A stretch of 43,205 nt of DNA from an uncultured Prevotellaceae bacterium. GTDB taxonomy: Bacteria > Bacteroidota > Bacteroidia > Bacteroidales > Muribaculaceae. Shown here piece after piece: positions 15,778 to 24,483 of this stretch. The translations under genes and the position numbers were made by a program. The notes under the pieces are model-generated. The model made no database searches. It was not told the DNA's origin and saw only the letters and a program-made list of their open reading frames with translations. How positions within the stretch are numbered: position 1 is the stretch's first letter; each line of letters starts with the position of its first letter. Location: the NCBI GenBank assembly GCA_900541935.1, contig UQLZ01000018.1:1-43205 (forward strand). The letters are read 5' to 3'.

Positions 15778-18444
15778 ATGAAAGAAGAAAACGAAATAAC
15801 AGACGAACTCAATGAAAGCGTAGAAGAAACAGCAAATGCCCATTCGACATACGTTGTTCCAAAAGACAAGAACACCCATTTATCAGGAATGTACCAGACT
15901 TGGTTCCTTGACTATGCTTCATACGTTATATTGGAGCGTGCCGTTCCGCATATCGGTGACGGTTTGAAACCTGTTCAAAGAAGAATCCTTCACTCTATGA
16001 AAGAACTTGATGACGGAAGATTCAACAAGGTTGCCAATATCGTTGGTAATACCATGCAATATCACCCGCACGGTGACGCTTCTATCGGTGACGCCCTCGT
16101 TCAATTAGGTCAGAAAGACTTACTTATTGACTGCCAAGGTAACTGGGGTAACATTCTTACCGGTGACGGCGCTGCTGCTCCTCGTTACATTGAAGCCCGC
16201 CTTTCTCGCTTCGCTCTGGAAACGGTTTTCAACGCAAAAACTACAGAATGGACTATGTCGTACGACGGCAGAAAGAAGGAACCGGTAACGTTACCGATAA
16301 AGTTTCCTCTACTTCTCGCCCAAGGTGCGGAAGGTATTGCCGTTGGTTTGTCTTCAAAGATTTTACCACATAACTTTAACGAACTAATTGATGCGGCAGT
16401 TGCATATCTGAAAGGCGAGGAATTTGCCCTATATCCTGATTTTCCAACAGGAGGCTTTATTGATGTCACAAGATATAATGACGGCGAACGCGGTGGGTCA
16501 GTACGCGTACGCTCAAAAATCGATAAAATCGACAACAAAACACTGGAAATAACCGATATTCCTTACGGCAAAACAACTGAAACCCTCATTGACTCAATCA
16601 TAAAAGCCCAAGAAAAGGGCAAAATAAAGATTCGTAAAGTTGAGGACAATACTGCGGAGTTTGCCGATATCATCGTCCACTTGCTACCTGGAACGTCAAG
16701 CGACAAGGCTATTGATGCTCTATATGCATTCACCGACTGCGAAATCAGCATTTCTCCAAACTGCTGCGTTATCAACGATAACAAACCGCATTTCCTTAAC
16801 GTTAGCGACGTTCTACGCCACAGCGTTGACACTACAAAAGACTTGCTGCGCCAGGAACTGGAAATTCAAAAAAGTGAATATCTTGAGAGTCTGCTCTTTG
16901 CTTCTCTCGAAAAAATCTTCATTGAAGAAAGAATTTATAAGGACAAAGAATATGAGCAAAGTAAGGACGAAGAATCTGCCATCAAGCATATTGACAAGCG
17001 ACTGACTCCTTTTAAGCCAAACTTTGTCAGGGAAATTACCCACGACGATATTGCACGCTTGCTGGAAGTTAAGGTTAAGAGAATCATTAAGTTCAACAGC
17101 GAAAAGGCGGACAATAACATTATGATGCTCAAAGATAAAATCAATGAAATCGACAAGCATCTGGCAAACCTTGTTGGCTACACTATTGATTGGTTCGAGC
17201 ATTTGAAGAGCGAATACGGTCACGAGCATCCGCGACGCACTATCATCCGCAGTTTCGACAATATCGAAGCAGCAACCGTTGCTGAAGCGAACGAGAAACT
17301 ATACATCAATAGAGAAGACGGATTCATCGGCACAGGACTTAAAAAGGATGAGTTCGTTTGCAACTGTTCTGATATAGACGATATCATCATCTTCTTTAAG
17401 GATGGTAAATATAAGGTTGTTAAGGTTTCTGAAAAACTTTATGTCGGCAAAAATATCATCTACATCAATGTTTTCAAACGCAACGACTTACGAACAATCT
17501 ACAATCTCGTATATCAAGACGGTAAAGGCGGCACAGTTTATATGAAGCGCTTTGCCGTAACCGGTGTTACCCGCGACAAGGAATACGATATGACCCGCGG
17601 AAAGAAAGGCTCTAAGATTTGGTGGTTCTCGGCAAACCCTAATGGTGAAGCGGAAACACTGCGCATAACTCTCAAGGAAAAACCGCGCTTGAAAAAGTTG
17701 CAATTCGACATTGACTTTGCAGATCTGGCAATAAAGGGCAAGGCTGCAATCGGTAATTTGGTGACCAGAAACGAGGTTCACCGCGTATCTTTGAAGGAAA
17801 AAGGCGTTTCTACTCTTGGCGGTCGAGAAGTTTGGTTCGATCCAGACGTGCTTAGACTGAACTACGACGGACGTGGAAACTCGCTTGGAGAATTCTTTGG
17901 AGATGATTTGGTGCTTGTCATTCTAAAGGACGGTCAATACTATACCTCAACATTCGACGCAAGCAACCACTATGAGGACAATATTATGATTATTGAAAAA
18001 TATAAAAATAATAAGGTTTGGACAGCCGTCCTCAACGATGCAGACCAGGGATATCCTTATATCAAGAGATTTGCTTTTGAACCGACAACAAAGAAATTGA
18101 GTTTCATCGGTGAAAATGCCGCTTCCGAACTGCTATTGCTTAGCGACAATAAATACCCACGCTTCCAAGTAACCTTTGGTGGCGCCGACAGCGTTAGAGA
18201 ACCGCTAATCATTGATGCAGAAGAATATATCGGTGAAAAGAGTTACAAGGCAAAAGGTAAGAGAGTAACAACATTCGAAGTTGACAACATTAAGGAAATA
18301 GAGCCAAGAGAAGTTCCTGAAGAGGAATTGGAAGAGCCTGAAATAATTGAGGAAACTGTTGAAGAAGAGCAAATCAACCAGAATGATGTCCGTGACGAAC
18401 TAACCGGACAGATGCGACTTTTTGATAACGAGGAACTGAAATGA
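15778..18444 (+). CDS. parC: Type IIA topoisomerase subunit A (ParC-like)
   Basis: 888 residues. The breakage-reunion domain starts with DYASYVILERAVPHIGDGLK, and the catalytic Tyr137 lies in AAPRYIEA. It would cut and pass DNA with a ParE-like ATPase subunit not found in this window. The C-terminal part (from about 540) is a beta-pinwheel but lacks the GyrA box (QRRGGKG), so topoisomerase IV subunit A is preferred over gyrase. In the quinolone region, the residue aligned with the usual resistance Ser is Ala101, followed by Ser102; the downstream acidic position is Asp105. The acidic tail (about 845-875) is Glu-rich. First gene of a seven-gene run. Confidence 0.9.
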   Translation: MKEENEITDELNESVEETANAHSTYVVPKDKNTHLSGMYQTWFLDYASYVILERAVPHIGDGLKPVQRRILHSMKELDDGRFNKVANIVGNTMQYHPHGDASIGDALVQLGQKDLLIDCQGNWGNILTGDGAAAPRYIEARLSRFALETVFNAKTTEWTMSYDGRKKEPVTLPIKFPLLLAQGAEGIAVGLSSKILPHNFNELIDAAVAYLKGEEFALYPDFPTGGFIDVTRYNDGERGGSVRVRSKIDKIDNKTLEITDIPYGKTTETLIDSIIKAQEKGKIKIRKVEDNTAEFADIIVHLLPGTSSDKAIDALYAFTDCEISISPNCCVINDNKPHFLNVSDVLRHSVDTTKDLLRQELEIQKSEYLESLLFASLEKIFIEERIYKDKEYEQSKDEESAIKHIDKRLTPFKPNFVREITHDDIARLLEVKVKRIIKFNSEKADNNIMMLKDKINEIDKHLANLVGYTIDWFEHLKSEYGHEHPRRTIIRSFDNIEAATVAEANEKLYINREDGFIGTGLKKDEFVCNCSDIDDIIIFFKDGKYKVVKVSEKLYVGKNIIYINVFKRNDLRTIYNLVYQDGKGGTVYMKRFAVTGVTRDKEYDMTRGKKGSKIWWFSANPNGEAETLRITLKEKPRLKKLQFDIDFADLAIKGKAAIGNLVTRNEVHRVSLKEKGVSTLGGREVWFDPDVLRLNYDGRGNSLGEFFGDDLVLVILKDGQYYTSTFDASNHYEDNIMIIEKYKNNKVWTAVLNDADQGYPYIKRFAFEPTTKKLSFIGENAASELLLLSDNKYPRFQVTFGGADSVREPLIIDAEEYIGEKSYKAKGKRVTTFEVDNIKEIEPREVPEEELEEPEIIEETVEEEQINQNDVRDELTGQMRLFDNEELK

Positions 18445-19301
18445 GGATACGAAAAATCATAGTCACCCTATGCCTTCTGGTATTTTCTCTTGTTGCTAAA
18501 GCAGAGCAAGGCGATACTACCATTATCCGCCCTGTTGGGTCTGCTTTTGTTATGGAATTAGGCAAAGCAAGGAATATTGACACCTACCTTAGCCCAATCC
18601 GATACACCGGCTACCACATAGGAATAGGCTACGAACATATTCGTGCAACTCGCTTCAATCCTTACAAATGGGTAAACCAATTGGAGGTTTCTCTTTCTTA
18701 TGACCATATAGAGAACCCTGTTAAAAACAATACTATGCATTATCTTCAAGCTGATATCGACTGGCGGATGATGCGACGCTACAAAGATATTTTCACACCT
18801 GGTTTTGATATTTTTGTTGGCTCAAATTTCAATTTCGACGGCGGAATAAACTATAATGCCCGTAATTCCAACAATGTTTGCTCTCCTCAAGTAAATATCG
18901 GTGCGGGAATATCAGCAATGGCTGCTTATCGCTTTAAAATCGGCAAACTGCCGATAACAGCAAGATACCAGCCATCGGTACCTGTAATAGGTGCATACTA
19001 CCTGCCGGACTATGACCAGTCGTTTTATGAAATATATCTCGGCAACTACAAGGACGCCGTGAATTTCGGATGGTGGGGAAACAGATTTGATATGGATAAC
19101 CTGATAACCGTTGATTTTCATCTCGGCTCTGCTGCTTTGAGACTTGGTTATAAAAATGAAGCAACCACTATATGGAAAAACAATATCAGCGTCAGGAAAT
19201 GCGTCCATAGTTTTGTCTTGGGTATCTCTTGGGAGTCTGTAAAGTTCAACCCCAGAAAAGGAATGCCTAAAAACGCTAAATACATTTCAGCACTTTATTA
19301 A
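18441..19301 (+). CDS. DUF3316 family secreted/outer-membrane protein
   Basis: 286 residues with a Sec signal peptide (to about residue 21, VAKAEQ). The rest alternates aromatic and polar residues in beta strands (SPIRYTGYHIGIGYEHIRAT, NQLEVSLSYDH, FNFDGGINYNARN), consistent with a small outer-membrane beta-barrel. I recognise it as DUF3316, a Bacteroidetes family of unknown function; that match is from memory. The ATG overlaps the topoisomerase TGA (ATGA), so the two are translationally linked, although a functional link is not evident. Confidence 0.75.
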   Translation: MRIRKIIVTLCLLVFSLVAKAEQGDTTIIRPVGSAFVMELGKARNIDTYLSPIRYTGYHIGIGYEHIRATRFNPYKWVNQLEVSLSYDHIENPVKNNTMHYLQADIDWRMMRRYKDIFTPGFDIFVGSNFNFDGGINYNARNSNNVCSPQVNIGAGISAMAAYRFKIGKLPITARYQPSVPVIGAYYLPDYDQSFYEIYLGNYKDAVNFGWWGNRFDMDNLITVDFHLGSAALRLGYKNEATTIWKNNISVRKCVHSFVLGISWESVKFNPRKGMPKNAKYISALY

Positions 19302-19312
19302 TAAAGGAACGA

Positions 19313-20332
19313 ATGAAAAAAATACTTGCCATATTAATCACTTACATAACCTTGGTGTTCGCTCTGAACTCCTGCCAGGATATTCCTGAATTTGAAAACA
19401 ACCCACAAGGTAATTTCGAGGCTCTATGGAAAATTATTGACGAGCATTACTGCTTTCTGGAATATAAGGACGTTGACTGGGCTGAAATGAAGACTAAGTA
19501 TCAGGCAAAAATTGGAAAAGGAATGACTTCAGAAGAACTTTTCAGAGTTTGTGCTGACATGCTTAAAGAGTTAAAGGACGGTCATACGAACCTCAGTTCT
19601 TCATTTGACGTTTCAAGATACTGGATTTGGGAACAATATCCAAAAAACTATGATGAGCGACTTATTGAAGAGCATTACCTTGAATTTGACTATAAGCGAG
19701 CAAACGGCATTGACTACCGTATTTTGAAAAACAATTTCGGATATATGCACTACGGCTCGTTTTCATATAATCTTGGGGAAGGTAACCTTGACAATATACT
19801 TGCATATATGGCAATTACCGATGGCCTTATTATTGACATCCGCGACAATGGCGGCGGCATAATATTAAACGCCGAAAGACTTGCAAGACGCTTTATGGAC
19901 CGCAAAACGCTCGTTGGATACATATCCCACAAAACAGGTCCTGGTCATAATGAATTTTCTGAAAAATATCCATACTACCTTGAACCGAGCAAGAGCCGCA
20001 TAAGATACTACAAGCCTGTGGTAATTCTTTGTAACAGGGCAACATACAGCGCAGCAAATAATTTTGCTTCAATAATGAAGTCTTTGCCCAACGTTCGCAT
20101 TGTTGGCGATATAACTGGAGGCGGTTGCGGTATGCCTTTCACTTCTGAATTGCCCAACGGTTGGACTGTCAGATTCAGTGCGTCACCTATATACGACTCA
20201 AACGGCAAACTGACTGAATTTGGAGTAGAACCGTCAGAAGATTGCAAGGTGGATATGACTAAGGCAGACGAAGACGCTGGTAAAGATACTATCCTTGAGC
20301 ATGCGTTTGAAGTGCTAAGATCTATGCTTTAA
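19313..20332 (+). CDS. S41 family peptidase lipoprotein
   Basis: 339 residues with a lipobox ending at Cys21 (FALNSC), so probably envelope-anchored. The S41 fold is clear: a helical N-terminal part with DGHTNL (His91), the substrate-strand motif IDIRDNGGG (174-182), and the nucleophile Ser246 in NRATYSAANNF. The DGH motif and lack of an evident PDZ domain resemble the tricorn/IRBP-like branch rather than CtpA. It probably degrades peptides or proteins at the cell envelope. It lies 11 bases after the DUF3316 gene. Confidence 0.9.
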   Translation: MKKILAILITYITLVFALNSCQDIPEFENNPQGNFEALWKIIDEHYCFLEYKDVDWAEMKTKYQAKIGKGMTSEELFRVCADMLKELKDGHTNLSSSFDVSRYWIWEQYPKNYDERLIEEHYLEFDYKRANGIDYRILKNNFGYMHYGSFSYNLGEGNLDNILAYMAITDGLIIDIRDNGGGIILNAERLARRFMDRKTLVGYISHKTGPGHNEFSEKYPYYLEPSKSRIRYYKPVVILCNRATYSAANNFASIMKSLPNVRIVGDITGGGCGMPFTSELPNGWTVRFSASPIYDSNGKLTEFGVEPSEDCKVDMTKADEDAGKDTILEHAFEVLRSML

Positions 20333-20356
20333 CAACAAATAAAAACGACAACGAAT

Positions 20357-21697
20357 ATGGCATCAAAACTTTGGGAAAAAAATACTTCCGTTGACGGTAG
20401 CGTTGAGGCTTATACCGTAGGACTTGACCGCGAAATGGACTTATACCTCGCTCCATACGATATTCTCGGCTCATTGGCTCACATCAAAATGTTAGAGTCA
20501 ATAGGATTGCTGACAGGAGATGAACTAAATACCCTTTCCATAGAACTGAAAAATATCTACAAAAAGGCAATAGCGGGCGAATTTATCATTGAAGATGGAG
20601 TTGAAGATGTTCACTCCCAAGTAGAACTTATGCTTACCCGAAAATTGGGCGATATTGGAAAGAAAATACATTCTGGCAGGTCGCGTAATGACCAAGTGCT
20701 TGTTGACCTGAAACTATTTATGCGCTCTGAAATTGAGAAGGTTGCAGAATCGGTTGAGCACCTGTTCAAAACGCTTATCACCAAGAGCAACGAGCATAAG
20801 TATGACCTTATTCCAGGATATACCCACTTGCAAGTTGCAATGCCTTCTTCTTTCGGACTATGGTTTGGAGCATACGCAGAAAGTCTTGCCGATGACTTGG
20901 AAGTTCTAAAGGCAGCCTATAAAATTGTAAACAGAAATCCACTGGGTTCGGCAGCAGGATATGGCTCTTCTTTTCCTCTAAACAGGTCTATGACCACAAC
21001 CCTACTTGGCTTTGACTCTATAAACTATAACGTTGTCTATGCTCAAATGGGCCGAGGAAAAACAGAAAAAACAGTAGCAAACGCTATTGCCGGGATTGCG
21101 GCTACAATTTCTCGACTTGCCTACGATGCCTGCCTATATAATTCACAAAACTTCGGATTTATAAAATTGCCAGACGAATATACTACAGGGTCTTCTATTA
21201 TGCCTCATAAGAAAAACCCTGATGTTTTTGAGTTGACCCGCGCAAAATGCAACAGGTTGCAGGCTCTGCCAAACCAAATAACGCTAATTCTCAACAACTT
21301 GCCATCAGGATATTTCCGCGATATGCAACTGATTAAGGAAGCGTTTTTACCGTCTTTTGATGAAATTCGCTCTATCCTTGGAATGGTTGAGAAAATGGTA
21401 TCTCAAATCATTGTCAAAAAAGATATTGCCAACGATGAAAGATATAAGTTTATGTTTTCCGTTGAAGAAGTTAACCGCCTTACGCGCGAAGGAATGCCGT
21501 TCCGCGACGCTTATAAGAAGGTTGGTTTAGACATTGAGGCTGGCAATTTCGAGCCAGTTAAGGAAATTCATCATACTCACGAAGGCTCTATCGGAAATCT
21601 TTGCAACAAAGAGATAGTAGAATATTTTAAGAATATCCTTTCTGACTTCGGTTTTGAAAGATATCATAAGGCTATTGATTCATTATTAGAAAAATAA
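20357..21697 (+). CDS. argH: Argininosuccinate lyase
   Basis: 446 residues, normal for the family. It splits argininosuccinate to arginine and fumarate, the last step of arginine synthesis. Signatures: HSGRSRNDQ (105-113), GYTHLQVAMP (154-163, with the conserved His) and the fumarase/aspartase-superfamily motif GSSIMPHKKNP (278-288) with the catalytic Ser loop. No other arginine gene is nearby, so it is separated from the rest of the pathway and sits between a peptidase and an aldo/keto reductase, with spacings of 24 and 7 bases. Confidence 0.96.
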   Translation: MASKLWEKNTSVDGSVEAYTVGLDREMDLYLAPYDILGSLAHIKMLESIGLLTGDELNTLSIELKNIYKKAIAGEFIIEDGVEDVHSQVELMLTRKLGDIGKKIHSGRSRNDQVLVDLKLFMRSEIEKVAESVEHLFKTLITKSNEHKYDLIPGYTHLQVAMPSSFGLWFGAYAESLADDLEVLKAAYKIVNRNPLGSAAGYGSSFPLNRSMTTTLLGFDSINYNVVYAQMGRGKTEKTVANAIAGIAATISRLAYDACLYNSQNFGFIKLPDEYTTGSSIMPHKKNPDVFELTRAKCNRLQALPNQITLILNNLPSGYFRDMQLIKEAFLPSFDEIRSILGMVEKMVSQIIVKKDIANDERYKFMFSVEEVNRLTREGMPFRDAYKKVGLDIEAGNFEPVKEIHHTHEGSIGNLCNKEIVEYFKNILSDFGFERYHKAIDSLLEK

Positions 21698-21704
21698 AAA
21701 TATT

Positions 21705-22703
21705 ATGATAAACGAAATATATAAAGCAGACAGCGACAGATACGACGGCAGAATGCCATACGCCAAATGCGGAAATTCAGGCATCAAACTACCACAACTG
21801 TCCTTAGGTTTCTGGTGGAATTTCGGAGGTATAAATACTTTCGAAAGTTCAAGAGATAGAATCCTTACCGCTTTCGACAAGGGAATAACCTGCTTTGACC
21901 TTGCAAACAATTACGGACCTCCTTTTGGCTCTGCAGAAGAAACTTTCGGACGCGTTTTCACAAAGGATTTGAAACACTACCGCAATGAAATGATTATCAC
22001 AACGAAAGCGGGTTACAATATGTGGGACGGACCTTACGGGTTCGGCTCGTCACGCAAAATGCTGATGACAAGCCTTGAGGATTCTTTGAAGCGCATGAAC
22101 CTTGACTACGTTGATATATTCTACTCTCATCGCTATGACTGCGAAACTCCGTTAGAGGAAACAATGCAGGCGCTGGTCGATATTGTCCGTCAGGGAAAGG
22201 CTCTATATGTTGGGCTTTCAAACTATCCTGTTGAAAAACTTGTTGAAGCGGTTGACTTTTTGAAGGGCAACGGCGTTAGATGCCTTATATATCAAGGAAA
22301 GTACAACATGATTACCCGAGATGTTGAGAAGGATATACTCGGAACATTGAAGGAACGCCAAATTGGTTTCACTGCCTTTTCTCCTGTTGCACAAGGTTTG
22401 CTGACTGACAAATATCTGCACTCAATACCGGCAGATTCAAGAATTGCGCAGGGTCATTACCTGAAGAAAGAGAATCTTACTGAAGACCTTATGCAAAAGG
22501 TTACGCAACTTAACCAACTTGCTATTGACCGCGGTCAGACTCTTGCACAAATGGCTGTTTCGTGGCTGCTTGCAAATGAAGTTGTTACATCTGTCATTAT
22601 CGGTCCGAGAACGATGGAACAGATGGAGGACTCTTTAGGTGCAGTTAAAAACACAACTTTCTCTGATGAGGAAATGAATATTATTAATGAAATATTGAAA
22701 TGA
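21705..22703 (+). CDS. Aldo/keto reductase, YghZ-like
   Basis: A 332-residue NADPH-dependent oxidoreductase. The AKR tetrad is visible as Asp65, Tyr70, Lys101 and His142. The sequence around GYNMWDGPYGFGSSRK and SHRYDCETPLEETMQAL closely resembles E. coli YghZ, an L-glyceraldehyde 3-phosphate reductase that also reduces methylglyoxal. The substrate here is inferred from that resemblance. It overlaps the next gene by four bases (ATGA) and follows argH by seven. Confidence 0.92.
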   Translation: MINEIYKADSDRYDGRMPYAKCGNSGIKLPQLSLGFWWNFGGINTFESSRDRILTAFDKGITCFDLANNYGPPFGSAEETFGRVFTKDLKHYRNEMIITTKAGYNMWDGPYGFGSSRKMLMTSLEDSLKRMNLDYVDIFYSHRYDCETPLEETMQALVDIVRQGKALYVGLSNYPVEKLVEAVDFLKGNGVRCLIYQGKYNMITRDVEKDILGTLKERQIGFTAFSPVAQGLLTDKYLHSIPADSRIAQGHYLKKENLTEDLMQKVTQLNQLAIDRGQTLAQMAVSWLLANEVVTSVIIGPRTMEQMEDSLGAVKNTTFSDEEMNIINEILK

Positions 22704-23182
22704 AGTATATAGCATTATTTTTTGTTTTGCTGACTGCCGCACTGACAAGTTGCGATAAAGTTGATGACGAGCGTATTCCGCCAATTCCTGTGTACCTGAA
22801 TTTCAACAACACTGGGCTTTGGAATACGTATGGCGTTTCTGGCTACGGGCATTACCGCTTTTTCAGCAGAGAAAACGGAATCCCCGCAAACTACAGTTAC
22901 AAAATCAACGATTACACCGGTTTTGGAGGGGTAATGCTTATATATGGTATTGACGGGCCTTTAGCATACGACCGTGCTTGCCCTGTTGAGGCAAAAAAAG
23001 ATGTTGTGCTTTATATTGACGAAGACAATTTTGAAGCATACTGCAAAAAATGCGGCTCCCGATATAACGTTTGCGAAGCGTTTGGTGCCCCTGTCAGCGG
23101 TGAGGCTGTTGACAAAAAATTCGGATTGAGGAGAATTAATGTCTTGTCTTCTGGCGGTGGATATATTATTTCATCAAGATAA
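22700..23182 (+). CDS. Small lipoprotein with a Rieske-like, Cys-only motif
   Basis: 160 residues with a lipobox at LTSC (Cys18). The C-terminal half resembles a Rieske fold: DRACPVE with Cys94, then CKKCG (Cys115, Cys118), SRYNV and the closing APVSGEA. In a true Rieske protein the motifs are C-x-H and C-x2-H; here both His are missing and Cys takes the second one's place, with another Cys at 125. It may bind zinc or a Cys-ligated cluster, or only form a disulfide. I know of similar Bacteroidetes lipoproteins but no function. The gene is coupled to the upstream reductase by an ATGA overlap. Confidence 0.7.
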   Translation: MKYIALFFVLLTAALTSCDKVDDERIPPIPVYLNFNNTGLWNTYGVSGYGHYRFFSRENGIPANYSYKINDYTGFGGVMLIYGIDGPLAYDRACPVEAKKDVVLYIDEDNFEAYCKKCGSRYNVCEAFGAPVSGEAVDKKFGLRRINVLSSGGGYIISSR

Positions 23183-23191
23183 CATGTTATT

Positions 23192-24355
23192 ATGAAGAAA
23201 TTATTGGCAATAATAATATCATTCTGTATGTTTTTCGGTTTTTCTTCCTGCAACGACGAAGAACCAGAAAACATACAAGTTGAACAGACTTTGTTTATGT
23301 ATTTTCCATGGTCAACAAACCTGACTTTCTCATTAGACAAGAACGTTGCTGATATGCAGGCTGCTTTTGCTGAATATGGAACAGACAAGCAAAGAATTAT
23401 TGTATTTTTTGCAGAATCTTCAAATACAGCCAAACTATTTGAATTGGTAAAGGCAGGAGATTCATACGAGAAAAACATGCTAAAAACCTATACTTTCGCT
23501 AATAGTGAATATACAACGGTAAATGGCTTGTCTAATATTATTGCTGATATGAAATACTTTTCTCCCTCTGAAAAGTACTCCATGCTTATAGGTTGCCATG
23601 GTTTAGGTTGGATAGATACCAACAGTTTCCGCTTTAATAATGCATATAACAAAATGAAAATGCATTGGGAAGGAAAGTTATTGACTCGCTATTTCGGTGG
23701 ACTCACAGATGATTGCATAACGGATTTAACGACTCTGAGGCAAGCAATTGAGAATAACGCTCTTAAATTTGACTACATTTTATTTGACAATTGCTATATG
23801 GCAAACGTTGAAGTTGCTTACGAACTGCGCAACACTACTGACTATATTATTGCATCAACATCTGAAATATTGTCTATGGGTCTGCCCTACCAGAAAATCG
23901 GACGCTACCTTATGGGCAGTTATGACTTTAAAGCAGTTTGCGACGGCGTATTTGAATACTATGCCAACAGCAGCCAACCTTACGTAACGCTTTCGCTGAT
24001 AGACTGCCATGAAATGGATGCTTTGGCTTCTGTTATGCAGCAGATTAATGCTAAATACACTATTAGTGACGTTGGTTTGGCTAATACTCAAATACTTGAC
24101 GGATATTCCCCTGCTTTATTTTATGATTATGGCAACTATGTTCATAATTTATGCAAGGATAATGATTTGCTGGAAATTTTCGACAATCAAATGAAAAAGA
24201 CAATCATATATACGGTGTGTACTCCTCAATTATACTCAGAAAGCAAAGGATTGTTTAATGTTAATGTATCTTCAGGAATAACGATATCAGACCCGAGCAA
24301 AAATCAATGGGCAACAGGAAAAGAAAAAACATCCTGGTACATAAAAACTCATTAG
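23192..24355 (+). CDS. Clostripain-related (C11) peptidase lipoprotein
   Basis: 387 residues with a lipobox ending in Cys20 (GFSSC). The caspase-like C11 catalytic pair is visible: His136 in GCHGLGW and Cys201 in FDNCYMAN. C11 enzymes cut after Arg or Lys and are often secreted by gut bacteria. The long acidic Asp/Glu stretch after Cys20 suggests export of the lipoprotein to the outer face. It is the last gene of the run and is followed by a strong terminator. Its substrates are unknown. Confidence 0.88.
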   Translation: MKKLLAIIISFCMFFGFSSCNDEEPENIQVEQTLFMYFPWSTNLTFSLDKNVADMQAAFAEYGTDKQRIIVFFAESSNTAKLFELVKAGDSYEKNMLKTYTFANSEYTTVNGLSNIIADMKYFSPSEKYSMLIGCHGLGWIDTNSFRFNNAYNKMKMHWEGKLLTRYFGGLTDDCITDLTTLRQAIENNALKFDYILFDNCYMANVEVAYELRNTTDYIIASTSEILSMGLPYQKIGRYLMGSYDFKAVCDGVFEYYANSSQPYVTLSLIDCHEMDALASVMQQINAKYTISDVGLANTQILDGYSPALFYDYGNYVHNLCKDNDLLEIFDNQMKKTIIYTVCTPQLYSESKGLFNVNVSSGITISDPSKNQWATGKEKTSWYIKTH

Positions 24356-24421
24356 AACAAAACTCATAAAGTTCCGGGAAACTGACTTCGAAAAATGCAA
24401 CTCGAAAAAAACACCAAAAAA

Positions 24422-24465
24422 AATAAAGCGGCGTGGCAAATGAAATTATGCCACACCGCTTTATT
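24422..24465. terminator. Bidirectional terminator between convergent operons
   Basis: AATAAAGCGG-c-GTGGCA (24422-24438) pairs with TGCCAC-a-CCGCTTTATT (24449-24465). The flanking A and T tracts let it serve the C11 gene on the plus strand and the 732-residue secreted protein on the minus strand. Confidence 0.9.
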
Positions 24466-24483
24466 AAATTATTTTACTGCATT

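Noticed and set aside
15778..18444. GyrA instead of ParC
   Set aside because: No GyrA box in the C-terminal domain; subunit identity still rests on that alone, so ParC is kept with moderate certainty.
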